From Rostratula benghalensis (lineage: Eukaryota > Chordata > Aves > Charadriiformes > Rostratulidae), in the NCBI GenBank assembly GCA_013399305.1, contig VXAI01000021.1:4155874-4219873 (forward strand): 64,000 bases of DNA, given 5' to 3'. Below, piece after piece: positions 10,801 to 23,960 of the stretch. Both the position numbers and the translations under genes were made by a program. Position 1 is the stretch's first letter. Each line of letters starts with the position of its first letter. The notes under the pieces are model-generated. The model saw nothing but the letters and a program-made list of their open reading frames with translations, made no database searches and was not told where the DNA came from.

Positions 10801-13800
10801 GGATCTAGTAGTGGTATGCAATGAATCTTACAGACAAATGCTTATCATATCCTCCTGGGAGCAAAGAGCCTCCATTCAGAAAGTAATGAGAAGAACCTAG
10901 ATATTAATCGATAGCATGTCCCTTTTGATCAAACACTGCCTTTCTAACCTGTCATTACACAGTGGCAAAAGAGACACTGGATGAGGAAAGACAGATGTCA
11001 AGAAATACTGGAAAAATGTTTCCTAAGCATGGGCAAAATTAGCAAGAAGTCGTATGAAAAAGCAATTTAAATGCCAATCTCAAAACTCGAGATATTCTTA
11101 ATTCTGAACTTCACAGGGAGGAATTTATAAAACTATCAAAGGAATCCTTTTTTTGGAGGAAATCCATTTCAATTTAATTAAACATCCTGAAAAAATATTT
11201 TGTAAAAGACAAATATTTTTAAAGTTAATGCAAGGCAACATTGATATGTATAATTTCCATCTGAGAAATATAAAAAACATATGAGTGTAGTTCATAGTTA
11301 CAGTCTCACAGCAATTTCCAAATTATAGCTCCCCATTTTAGAAGTGAAAAGATTTTATTTTCAAACCACTTGTCTCTTTTCTTACACATTAATATCAGTA
11401 TTAAAAAAGAAAAAGAGAGGTTTCATGGTCAACTTTTAGTCTCAGTTTCATGTATATAAGCCTGGTACATTGATGATATACAGAAGACACATAAATCAAG
11501 TCTCCCTTTGCAATGCAACCACAGTTAAAAAGCATTTGAGAACTATCTGAGTCACTAAAGTCAGTAACATCTTTGACTTAAAGCACTTGTGAGGCACATC
11601 TGCTAAGAGAGAAGATTGCCTTTTTGTATAAAAGTTTTTTGGAGTGGAACCACAAAGCAAATAACCCAAATAAAACAGGAAGACAACCTAACATGAATGA
11701 ATATCTTGCAGAACCAAAAGCTATGACAGCAGGAACCAAGCTACAACTATAAACAGGCTTTCAGACAGCACCACACACAACACTGAGGCAACGTAGGTGT
11801 GGCTGTTTTGTCACTTCAGAAACTGCAATGCTCAGTGTCAGCTCAGGTTCCTGTATTGATGGAATGTCCCTCCCGGGCAGCAGACCTGTGATTCTGCTTA
11901 GGGACTCATGGGAAAGGTACATCTCTGCAGTTGTCATGCTCTGTTAAGTGAATTCCATTTTACTCCTAAATCAGTCAGAAGAGGGAACACGTTAGGCTCC
12001 TATACAGTGATTTAGCAAGAATGTTATCCCCCTCTTAGCTGCTAAGTAGAACTGTATTTCAGCTGCAAACACTCAAAGAAAGCCTTATAGTACTTTTGCC
12101 CGTTAACTCACCTTTCAAGAGAAAAGGCTTTCAGTGTTGTGTTTCCACAATGAACGAACCTTTATATACCTGCCTTTGTCTTGTACTAATGACAGTCTTA
12201 ATTAATTCCAGACAAATATCAACTATGTTCCCCTTGTAAGGATTCTGGCTTCCTTAAATGGCTGTTTTCTCTTACATTCCACGTGCATGCTTCAAAGTCC
12301 ATAGAGTTAATTGGACTCAGTCAAGTGTGCTTTGGCTTGGGTCCTGCATGCCCAGGTTATTTGGCACTCGTTGGTAAAATTAGATCTCTGCTATGATTCT
12401 TGTACTTCATCTTCTCTCCACAAAGTTATTAATTAATCTTTCCAATACTTATTTACAGGTATCTTTCACCTTTTTCATATGGTTATGTTGAATTAGCTTA
12501 CATTTGCATTTGTGTAGTGATCACACATGAACATGTTTCAGTCTACATACTCCTGCTAACGTATTTAACTGGGGTAACTTGACTGTGCATCTGATTGTTG
12601 ACTTTTCACATGGTTACTATGTAATTTGATCTTCTCAAAATTTTGTTTTGTTGCAATAATCTATGTGAAGTGTACCTCTACTTTCCTCTGACCACAACAC
12701 TCAAACATATCTTAGGTAAAAACAATGAAACTTAGTCCTCAGGGCCATCAGTTCCACAGTTTGCATAAAGTGCAGGAAGTTTCACCTTGATCCACGTACT
12801 GCTTCATCGTCATTTTGCTGATACTCATATTTGAGATAATGCAGAGTATTTCAAAGTAACATAAATAAATGGGAAAATGACACTACATCAGCCTAAGAGC
12901 TGCTAACAGGAGTTCAAGAACAGTACAGAACAAATACGGCAACGATCGTATATGTAAATCATTTGTGAAATCAAGTTAAAATTAATGACAAATAAAATTT
13001 AGTTCCCTTTGTGGTTGATTTCCATTTAGCAGCACCCAACAATAAAATAGTTATCAAAGAAAGCTACCAATTAGATTTTAATTCAAAACATTTCCAAAAA
13101 AAGAGTTCCCAAATCTCAATTGATATCTCTCCAACAACCTCCTAATTGTAGCAAGTTGGTGGTAAGGAAAAAAAAAAACCTGCTTTAAATGAAAAAGATG
13201 TATTCCGTCTGCTGGAGCATGCAGTATCCTTTTCTTAATTATTCCCAGAGTTTCCCCTATACACGAGCTTCCGCCAAAGATTATATATAGACAGATAGAT
13301 ATGTATGTGTGTGCGTGTGCACATGCACATGGGTGTATGCTGAGAGAAAGAGACAGGAAACATGACTGAATAAAAATCAAAGGAATCTATATAATGTTCT
13401 ACTGCTTTTTCATGAATTCTACTATTGGGCAAAGGTAAAAAAAGGCCACAGAGTTCAGAGTTGGGGAATGCCTTCTTGAAAGGATCTTTAGTATGATCAG
13501 GAATTCAAAATTACCTATAATAAGACTTCTCAGAACCTAGCTGATCTGAAAGCCTTATATATCTTTTGCTATCCAACCACAGAACAAAATATGTTGTCTT
13601 ACCCAGGAAATGCAGCAAAAGTTCATTCTTCCTGCACCTACCTCCATGAGATAGAGAGACCATCCTGTGATTTTACGTTCATGTAATGTGAAACAATACT
13701 CTTATGAACGTCCCCAGTGTAGTTTTTGATGTTTTCCTCTGTCCACAATTGAAGCCTGAAGTTGACAGCCCAGTCTTAAAAAAAATTGAGAAAGATGGCA

Positions 13801-16800
13801 TTGAGACATCCAAAGCCTGTTCTGCCCAGCAAAAATATGATCCACATGACAAGAGATGGAAAAACTTAAAAATATTGTTTAAGTTTTATGTTTCAATGAG
13901 AAACTTCCAAGTAGGTGACCACTGATGTCTTTGAGACCTGCAAAATCATTACTATGGTGTCTAGGAAGCACTAAAGACATCCGACCATCTTTCACACTGA
14001 AAGCCCGGGGTGCTTTTCTTCATTGCGGGTCAATGAGCAATAGACAGCTTCTTACCTCTAGCTTTCCTCTTTGGAAACTGCATAACCCTCTGAAAAATGT
14101 TTAACCCTTTTGAACTGGACTTTTAAACACTATCTGGCAGTTGAAAATATGGTTATACTACACATTTCAGACTCTGTAGTATACTTTCATAGAGCTCTGA
14201 GAGAAGGTGGATAAGCAAACTAAAGATGAGGCAAAGGTTGTAGGAGGACAGCGCTGAACATTCTTTGCAAGGAAGAACTAGATGTAGAAATCATCACACA
14301 AGGAACTTAACAGCCATTTATAAGCTGACTGTTATAAAAGTATTTTTTTTCACAGTTCATTAATGTTTTCAAACATAATCTCAGTCATACCAGGCAATAC
14401 ACCTCTTGGCATTCCTCTCACGCTGAAATTTTTGAATCTAGTAGGAATAAGTAAGAACAACTTATTCCATTTATGTTCTTGGCAGCTACAGTTTCTATGA
14501 GATAGAGGTCTCACAGAAACTAATGCAACGGTTCTAACAAGAATTATCCAGTATTGCTGTAATTTACAGCAGAAGCTGAACTGAAAAGTATAGAAGTAAA
14601 TAAATAAACTTTGGACATGTTGCTCTTTACAACAATGTACCTGCTCTACTTTAATCATAAATTCTACCAATGTGCAAATGTCCTAATTTTCCCCAAAAAA
14701 CATTCATGAAGAGTCTGGCATCTCCAGGACACATTATACTAACTCTCATAATTTTGAAAACTTAGATTCAGTTTAAATGTTTGTGACTATAACACACCAT
14801 CTTTGTTCTCTAAGCCTGTTTTGACAATTTAGTTTTATTTTCCATAATTAGGAAACGCCTCTTTAGATGTCAGAAAAAAATATTTATGTAAAGTTAAGCA
14901 AGTAGCAAAACAGTGAAGTTTGTCTTTGCTTTGTATTATCTACAAAAGCTGTTTTTACAGGGATTCTACTTGCCCCACTATTTTACAACTAAGATCAGAA
15001 ATGAAATTTTGTTCTAGATTCAAACCTTCATGGAGTTCTGGGTTATTTCAGTTCAGAAGTTTTGATCAGAACTGCCTTTGGTGTTTCAGTGAATGTAATA
15101 AATCAGGAGCCAAAGAAACACTTGAGCCCTGGTCAAGAGAAAAGGTTGTTACTTCTCAGCAAAACCAAAATTTAACAGCTGTTGTCTCAGCCATGCATAA
15201 ACCAAATGAGGGGAGGAGCTGCCTCTAATAAATATTTTTTGTCTTTCATCAGATAAATGTGGTCTGAATAATAGCTCTGACAAAGAGCAGCATCTCTAAT
15301 GTCAAGATTACAACACATATCAACAGGCCAGAAGGGAAAATATCTCAGCTAAAGACCAAATAAAAAATCACTTGTAGCTGTGATAATCTCTCTGTTGAAG
15401 GCTGTCGAGGGGCACTGTCCCACTCCCATACCAATACATTCTATATACAAGAAAGACACGGAAGTCACACACCAGTGCCCACAGACATCCACATGTGCTG
15501 ACTTCATTAAAATCATATTGTGCTTTTTGCTGTTAGTTTTTTTATCTGTAGGAAAGCGTCCTCTCCCGGATGCTTTCTCCCCCCATTTCCCTTTTTAAGA
15601 TGCTGAGGACTCTGCCTCCTTCTTCCTGTGGGTAACTAAAAAAAAAACCACAAAAAAAGTCATCATTCCATCTCTGCTTTGTCTCTTACTATAATAAAAT
15701 GATCTTCCTTTATGTCACACTTTTATATGCTTGACAGCTATGCTTGACAGTTAGTAATAAAACTCAAGTCATAATCTGCTTTCAGTTAGAAGAGTCATCT
15801 TGAAACCCTTTGGTATTCTTGTCAAAAATAATAATTGCTCATTGTCAACATTAACCCCCTTGAGCCTGAAGATCCATCATTCCCATCACTTGACTTAGCA
15901 AGCATTACTGCCTACAAAAATCTGCTGTTGAAGTAAAGGATGGGACACTGTTGCTGTTATGTCTTACTAGATATTCTCTCAATAGTAGTTCATGGTAACA
16001 TTAACCAAGAACAGTTCAAGTTTGGATAAAACTTCTTTCATAGTCAAAAAATAAAAGCTTTGATGGAATCAAAATCATTCACAAAAATCTGCTTTTACTA
16101 AGAAATGCTATATATACTTAGAATGAAAAAATAGATACTTTTTTTTTTTTTAATGTTTTTAACCAGAAAGTAAAATATGAACTTGTTGTACCACATATAC
16201 TATTCAGGGTAGATAGGGTAACACTTAAGATGGTAATCTTTCACAGTTTTCCATAAAACTTTTATTGGTTACTACATTTTAGGAGCTTGGATACTGGGCT
16301 AAACAAAGAAAGTTGGAGACACGGTCAAAGAGTCTAGTATGTGATAAATAAGATGATTCTGGGGGGAAAAAGTGCTTAAAAAACACAAAGAACCAAAACA
16401 AATTTCCTAAGCAGTTAGAAATCTAGCTAGAACTCCATTTGGGCGAATAAGAAAATACAATACACTGCAAGATGGAAATTCTCGCACCATTTATCATTTT
16501 CAAAAACAAATATTATGAATGTTACCTCCATAAAACAACCCAAAATTCAATATAAAAAAAGGCTAAGCTCACCAAATTTCAGTCCAAGAATTACGGTACA
16601 ACTAATTTGCTTCCCTGTGACTCCATTTCTCCGTTTCCTTTATACTGCAAAATCTGAGGGGAAAATCTGCTGCTGCTGTCTAGCCGATTTTATTAGGACC
16701 CAAGAAGTAGTTGACTCTAAGAAATATATTTTCCATAGAATCATCAGAGACTCCATGACTTGCCTTGCTGCCCATTTTAAATACTTCTTTGAATGTACCA

Positions 16801-16968
16801 TTCTCAGTTATATTAATGGAACTACTTGTAGAAACAACCATCAGGGGTGTGTAATGCTGGAATGGGATACTTAGTGACAAGGTACCATCATCCTTGTTCA
16901 AAACTTTTTAAGAAAAAACTAGGCAAACAATAAATGTGGAGAGTCCAGGTGCATGTGAGCCTGCTTCA
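10801..16968. other. unique noncoding sequence, no gene seen
   Basis: Six kilobases without a recognisable gene or transposon. A short TG/TA-rich microsatellite-like patch lies near 13283-13332. Open frames are all 119 codons or fewer and do not resemble known proteins. Confidence 0.5.
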
Positions 16969-17026
16969 GTTCAGTGAGTTGGACTAAGATTTATTCTGGT
17001 CTCTAAGAGCTCTGTAATTCTGTGAC
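16969..17026 (+). mobile_element. probable short CR1 3' tail, plus strand
   Basis: The segment contains a diverged version of the CR1 3' end: ttcagtgagttggactaaga, then ggtctctaag, then ctgtaattctgtgac, which resembles the terminal octamer repeat. Only about 60 bp match and divergence is high, so the call is tentative. Confidence 0.5.
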
Positions 17027-19345
17027 TATTATGCAAATCCATATTGCTCCATCAGAGCCTCCATTCCTCCCTACACTCAAGTTCAAATGGCCATACTCCT
17101 GGTAATAAAGATTGTGTATATTTCTTGATGCAATGTGGATGCTTGGTCCTTTTATACTTCCAACAAATGAGCTAGAGAACCCAGTCTTTGACAAAATATT
17201 CAGTACATATCCTCATCAAAAGGACTAGGAACAACAACAGCTCTGACAAAAGCTCTCCGAACTTGAACTAGCACACAAAATGGATATCCACAGAAACACA
17301 GCATATATTAAAACAGAATGTTATCTAATCCTAATTATTTTACTACAGGCTTTCTCAAGTAGCTTTAGGCCGTTCTGTGCTCCAGCCTACCTCCTGGCAT
17401 AACATTCTATTAGGTATCACATCAGTTTTCTGTGAATCAGTGATAATACTGAAATCCTTCAGAGGTGAACAAATAATGTAAGCCAATCTCCACATAAAAA
17501 AAGAAATGGAAAAATTTGGAAAAATTTGAATGAAATAATCCTTGGTCATATTTAACTGTGTGAATATCAAACATATATGTATATGTAAATAGTTACAGAA
17601 CAGTATTGGTGTTAGTCACTGAATAGAAGTTACTCCTCTATTAGCCTTCTTGTCTTTGAGTAAGAAAGACAATGAAAATTAATTTCTGGTTTTGATCACT
17701 AGGAGATGAACCACAACTTTTGAACAATATAAATAATTTCCCAACTCTGTCTAGTTATACTATGCCTCTAAGGAAATGTGAAATTCAATCCATGTGTCAG
17801 TCAGAATATTCTGAATCCACACCACTTGCTCCATTTTAACCATTTCATAAATAGGTTCCTCTATACCCTGTTATCAATGTACACATTTCTGAATAGTTTA
17901 CTTTCATCTTTGGATAAATGTGACACTAGAAAAAAGCAACATTCTTTGTGCAAGAGATCCCAATGTAACACAATGTATGTACCACATACTATTAATGTTA
18001 ATCCTAAATATGTTTATAATTCTAGAATGTAATTAGTCTATAATTATTTGTGCTTATCACAGAAGTATGAGATTAATAATGAAAATCAAACCAGTCATCA
18101 ATTGTTATTGACCCACAGTAATTGTTAAAATAGGAGAATTTGATTTGGGTTAACATGTGAAATTAATGGGTTTCTGTGTAGTGATGCTAGTAGCATTTAT
18201 GGTGTTACAAAATATCATATTAGTTCTGTATTTCCCTAACTGGAGAAGTGCCAGAGTAGTGAAAAAAACAGTATTTTGTGTTGATGATAAATGATGCAAA
18301 TTTGAAGATATCCTTAACATATCAACAGTGGTTAAAGATGTGGTTCAAGATTTTATTCACCTATTGAACACAAAAGCAGAAACTCAATCCCAGAAACTGT
18401 ATTTTAAAACCTTGCTTTGATCAAAACAACAATGTTTTAGGTCCAAGTTCATTACATCTAGATTCTGTACTTTAATCTAGAGGGATATAGAGAGAATTGT
18501 ATATTATGATCTCATAAGCTTGTTGACCTTACTATGATCAATGTATCTCCTACAAATAGTAGGGAGACCTCTTTGCTGTCCAAACATGATGCATGAATTG
18601 CAATTACCATGAGCAAATGACAAGGTGCAGAGATTCACACAGTAGCCACATGCAATTTTAGACCTTATGGGCACGGAGCACTGCTGGTCCTGACGCTGTT
18701 AGCCAACTCGATGCACAGTGGTGCCTATACTAAAGAAGTCCTGCCTCTTCAATGAACACAGCAGTGTGCAGAAAGATCCATCTGGAACAGCCATCTACAC
18801 TTTTTTTTGTGGCTCATCTGACAGATTCCTGGTTGGTTTGAATAAGAGGAGCGGTAATCTATGGTTGCTCTTCTCATGTCTTGGAAGGTTTCAGGCTTCC
18901 AAGTAAGATGTATCATTTCAGCGCTTACTACGTTGTCCAAAATACTGTGAGTGCAAATTGCTATAATTAAATCACTCTTACACAACCCATCCAGAAACAC
19001 CACAACACAATCCTTGGGGAACCAGATTTTCCAAAGCACAATGCTCTTTAATTTGTTGGAAGGAGAAAATAATAATTCTGTGAGTGCTAACAGCCAACAA
19101 TACCATTCACAAATATTTAATTTCTTGTGCATCTGCTATTGCGGGAAGGCAGAAGATTTTAAACATTGTAACTCATAAGCAGTATTGGCTGTGGACTGGG
19201 GATGAGCTGGGATAGTGCTACTGGTAAGCTATTGGGACCTTATTGCTTGCATAGGAAAGGCTCCATAGCCTTCACCTCACTTCTACACCATAGTTTTCCC
19301 TTCTCTAAAAAAAAACACCAAACAAACAACAACCAACCAAAGGGG

Positions 19346-19374
<29 letters not shown>
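19346..19374. repeat. poly(A) run of 29 within an A/C/G-rich tract
   Basis: A run of 29 A follows a CAA/CAAC-rich stretch and is followed by GGAGGAGAAAAGGAGGAAAC, together making about 100 bp of low complexity (about 19308-19410). No retrocopied gene was recognised upstream on either strand. Confidence 0.9.
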
Positions 19375-19376
<2 letters not shown>

Positions 19377-21604
19377 AGGAGAAAAGGAGGAAACAAACAA
19401 ATACACGAAAAAACAATCTTGGGATTACCCCCACACTTCAATCCTCTGCTGCTGCGATTCTGCTACCTCCTGATGACCGTCTAGTATTTCCAAGTGACAC
19501 ATTGAGTTTCAGTTATTTAAAAATCTGGTTGGCATAAATACAGTTTTACAGGGCAGGTAATTTGCTCATTAACATACTACAATCTGGAGACTTGCTGCCC
19601 AGGGTATGAGTATTGGCTATATTTTATGTCTGTCTATATGACATTATATATAATGTTAGGATTCCAGCCTAAAGGGCTGAGCTAATGCACAGCCTTCAGT
19701 TATCACAAATCTAGAGACCTTTACGGGTATTTGTAAAGCACTTTGCACTTTTTGGAAATATGGATTAGGGTGAGCTGTCCATGAATATATAACCAAAGGT
19801 TTCTTCTGTTTCTGTGAGTTACTTCCAGCCTGTAAAAGTATGTTGAAATACCAACAATCAGGCAGCTACCTATTTAATTACTCTTGGCTACCAAAGATAC
19901 AGTCCTATCATAAATAATAACATTTTAGCAATATCTGGTAGACTTTGTACACAATTCTAGTTCTACTAGTTTTCGGTCTGTTTGAAAATAAAAGATAAAT
20001 GTCTTTAATAAGGTTACCTCCATTATAACGAACCATGACACTGATATTACTAAGGCAACAATCTAAGACCAATTGTGTTGGTACAACTAATGGCATCAGT
20101 TGGCCCACAAAATTATATTCAAATTATATGTGAAGACAATCAGTGCAATTTGACAGATAACACCCAAGTGCACATTTTTTGGTCTCACTTTGTTAAAAAT
20201 CTTACATAATGTTAGATTAAACTGGTGTTAGATTAAAAAATTTAGGCATAGATTTATGCTGATTGAGAAAGGGCCACATCTGATAAATTCCTCTGCCCCT
20301 CGGCATTCCCTGCCACCTCAGTGTACGTTGGAACGTCAAACTTTCCTATATCACGTATAGCAAAGCTATGCAGATGCACAGCACATCCATTTAGGAGCAC
20401 AACTCCCCAGGGTATTTTTTCTTTATTCAGTGTTTGACCCTCTTATGTGCCTCTTTTTTGAGCTGAAAGACAATCAGAAGTGTTGATGGCCTGGACAGAC
20501 CTACACTTGTTGGGGTCAGTGCTGCTCAGAGGAACGCTGTTCAGTGTGTCCATTTCTGTTACTCTAACTGGCTCTTGAACACTGCTCCTGATGCAGCACT
20601 AGAAGAATCAGTGTAATGTAGTATGTAATCACAAAGTATCACTCAGAGTCTAAGGCCAGTTTCCAGGGTAAAATGGCTTTAGACACTTTTGTGTGAGGTC
20701 AGTTACTATTACCAATTTCTTAAGGAATAAAATAGTTATCTTGTTAAGCTCACATTCATATTCCACATATCACAAAAAGGCTACTGCAGCAGCCAACTCC
20801 ATGGAAATTTTTCTGTTTCAGAGGTGGGCTACATTCACGGTTTTAATGTAGTGTGTCCTGGTTTCTTATTTTCTATTTGCTTAGAAGTGGACAGACTAGA
20901 CACTGTCTTCAGAGAGAACTTCAGAATCACAAAATACCCTGGCAAACATCAAGACTTGTGCTCAGTCTAGCCAAAGGCACTGTGCCCCAAAAAGAAACTC
21001 AAAGAAAGCTGTATTCAGCTACAAAAACACATTCAATCCACTTCACAGAGCATTTAGTGTTGATTTGGTTAGTGCAAATGCGATATTTGCGTCAAATTCT
21101 TGTGTCTTTAGAGTAGGTAAGAAAAAGGTCAGCCAGGCAATGTTTCCTTACTTTTTTCTAAGCGGGGCTATATGCATGTACAGTATCCCTTGTGGAAAGA
21201 ACAGGGAAAAAAAAAAGAAAAAAAGAAAAAAATGATAGATGATTAAGTTATATAAAGACTATTCAAATATATCATCTCTCATTTAAACATATAATTGCAT
21301 TAGCAGTGAGTAACTTCAGTTTCTGCAACAGCTTACAGCAGTTCCAAAGAAATGCCCAGGTTACAACATTTGTCTGGACCAGATTAGAGTTTTCTCTTGA
21401 ATTCTGAACCAAAAATCCATCGAACACTGAAGTCTCACTCTCTCAAATCACCAGTGCTTATGAATAGGACCTTTCTTATGTTTTTCCTGCTGTTGTTATG
21501 TGTTAACTGCCCTGCCCCCTTCCCACTCTCCAAACCCGTGTGAAAGGCTAATTCATCTGGGCAAGGGCAAGGGAAGCCTTTGTATTGAACCTGTGCTGAA
21601 CTTC

Positions 21605-21610
21605 AATAAA
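21605..21610 (+). promoter_or_regulatory. possible polyadenylation signal
   Basis: AATAAA is followed within 20-50 bp by a TG-rich stretch (gtttttgagatgtggtg), the usual arrangement at a vertebrate polyadenylation site. The upstream 100 bp are unusually C- and G-rich for the window. It could be the end of an unannotated noncoding transcript or of an LTR, or it could be chance; AATAAA is common in AT-rich DNA. Confidence 0.2.
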
Positions 21611-23479
21611 AGTGACTGAGCAAGGTTTTTGAGATGTGGTGCCGTACTACAATCTCCTTTTGTTTTATTCCTCTATTATTCTTCCATTTGCTTTTAAATA
21701 CTGAAAGACTTAAGTTGGGGAGAGACTTGAACATGAGCCTAAGGCTTATTATATCTCCTTTCTCTTTTCTGAGTTACTAATAGGTGAGATTGAAGGGGTT
21801 TTGAATAATATAAAAACACTCATTACTCTCATAATGACAGCTTTGCAGCTAGCCTCTGCAGAAAGATGTAGAAATGCTTACATTTTTGAATTACAAGTGG
21901 CTTAAAATGGGAGCTCACCAGTCCAAATAGAAGATTTACTTATCACCTACTTGCTACTGCATTAATCTTACAGGTATTTGACATAACATAATCACAAACA
22001 GGCCTGCCAACATCTATAGGGATTTTTATTTTTTTAAATTTTTTTTCCTCTATTTGAAGGGAGGAAAGCTGGGAGAGAAAAAAAAGAATTGTTATTGACT
22101 ATGTTCACCAGTAGGCCAAGATCATATCTTATGCAGTAATACCTGACCCTCCCGTGTGTGTGTGCACGAACATGCACACATGCACATGTGAAGAAGTGAA
22201 AAATACATCCAAGGATCAAGACAGCAGTAACAAGTATTTGTCACAAATATTGCCAATACATATTAACCACATCTTCCGCTATCAGTTCTGACCCAAACTT
22301 AATATACACTGGAAAGTTTTATAAATGCTACAGATGTATTTTTACAATCAAAAATTCCTGGTATCAGAATAATTCTTGTTAGCCACACAAAGTGTATGAT
22401 TCCAGTAACATTTGGAGGGATTATAAAAATACTTTGACTTTGCTGATATTTGAAGCTATCACATTAGCCTGTTGATTTTAAAAATTCATTTACAACCACT
22501 AACTACATTACAGGTTATTGCAAAAGTCATCTTATAAAAGACAGATCTGTCACCCAACAGGATGCTAATTCTAACTGGTTTATTACTTCATCCTTCACCT
22601 ATGACAAAAATCTTGGACACTTGACTCCGGTAGAACAAATATAATCAGTAACGGAATAAGATCTTCCTTACTAAGAACCTTTTATCTGAGCAGTGCCATC
22701 ACAGGATTACAAAATGTTTCTGTTGTTAAAATGTTACTTTATTTTTTGCAGTGCTGCATTTTCTTCTTTAAGTCCAACTGGTTTAATTTGGGACATAGTT
22801 GACTACATGAGGAAACTAAGTATAGATTAAGAGATTTGTGCACTGACTTCTTCCACAGATTATGAAGATCACTGAAGAGAACCAGTCTAATCACAAAAGT
22901 AATTTCACTGGTGATAGCACTTATATGCAAAAAAGACACAAGGCCCAGAGATGTAAGGTTTGTGCCTTTAGTGGAGTTACCATCCACTAAAAGAACTAAA
23001 GCATATTACCTGTTTTTTCTTTGCTACAAGCTAAAGTATGCTGTCTACTGTAAGATACCTAGTTAAACTGCAGCATCTTGGTTGTCTCTGGGTGTAATTA
23101 CATAAGAAACCTGTAGGTTAAGGGTAGTCACAAAAGTTTGTAAGACAGCTGGTGCTAAACATTTAATCAAACTATTTAAAATATAAATAATTAGCATTAG
23201 CTTTTTGCAAAAGCATTAGTCCAAGACTATTTTCTCAAGACTCTTCAAGGGAGAGCAAAGAAAAATTATTTTTTAACTGCAACCACCCTCCCTGAGATTT
23301 TAGGGATTTTTTTTTTTCAAGCAAAATGGCAATGAAGATATCACGGTTTTACACAAAATTTTCCACAGGAAAAGGATGTTCCCTTTCCATTTTAGCTCTC
23401 ACCTTAGAAGGTAGTAGCCAACTGCATACCTTTTCCTCTTTTCCTTTTACAGCTCAAAGCCTAATATTTAAGGCAGAGA

Positions 23480-23960
23480 GCTAGATTTAATGAACTGTTA
23501 CAATGCTGTTCTCTGATTGTGGCTGGAAGAGGACCTATTTTCTGTCTTTGAAGGCATTAGAATAGATGATCATACAATGTAGGATCATATCTCTAGCTGG
23601 ATGATGTCATTCCACTGAAGTCTCTGCTGCTGCATTAATCCAGGATGGTTGAGGGTCTGATCTAGTAACCGGGAAGATGTCATCCAATCGCTGTCAATAC
23701 TGGGCAACTCTATCCTGAAATTTAGCATTGGAAAGAACTACTGTAATTTGGATTCCACTTTGTGATAACTGCTGGCTCATGTCAATTTCTAATGGCAGCG
23801 CAAGAAAGAAGCTCATGCTGCTGCTGTTTCTGATGCTGACACTTTTGATGTCCTAAAAGCTGCTGCCGATGCACTCTTCCCTGTTGGTGCCATTGCACAT
23901 CCTTGGGATACAAGCCAAACGGCACTTTCTTTGTACTCTCCTGCCAAAATAATTTTAACC
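23480..23960 (-). pseudogene. coding-like decayed segment, family unknown
   Basis: Read on the minus strand, several overlapping frames look protein-like. One is open for about 58 codons, contains PFGLYPKDVQWHQQGR and is then rich in Gln and His. Another, about 47 codons, contains LPSIDSDWMTSSRLLDQTLN and then LMQQQRLQWNDI. A third contains SQQLSQSGIQITVVLSNAKF and is broken by TGA codons. An 11-T run at 23307-23317 would be a poly(A) tail on this strand, which would suit a processed retrocopy. I do not recognise the source protein. Chance is a real alternative, because the frames overlap and no alignment could be made. Confidence 0.2.

Larger units (their letters stand above)
17027..23306. 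other. unique noncoding sequence, no gene seen
   Basis: No gene or transposon was recognised. Small structures include a duplicated ggaaaaattt at about 17508-17528, a 16-bp AT palindrome at 19641-19656 and an A-rich tract at 19346-19374. There is also a possible polyadenylation signal at 21605-21610. None of the open frames is recognisable. Confidence 0.5.

Noticed and set aside
18749..19132. 127-codon minus-strand frame
   Set aside because: No recognisable domain and no neighbouring gene signals.
20921..20945. cagaatcacaaaataccctg as a possible CR1 start
   Set aside because: The hallmark ttggaagggac and following sequence are absent.
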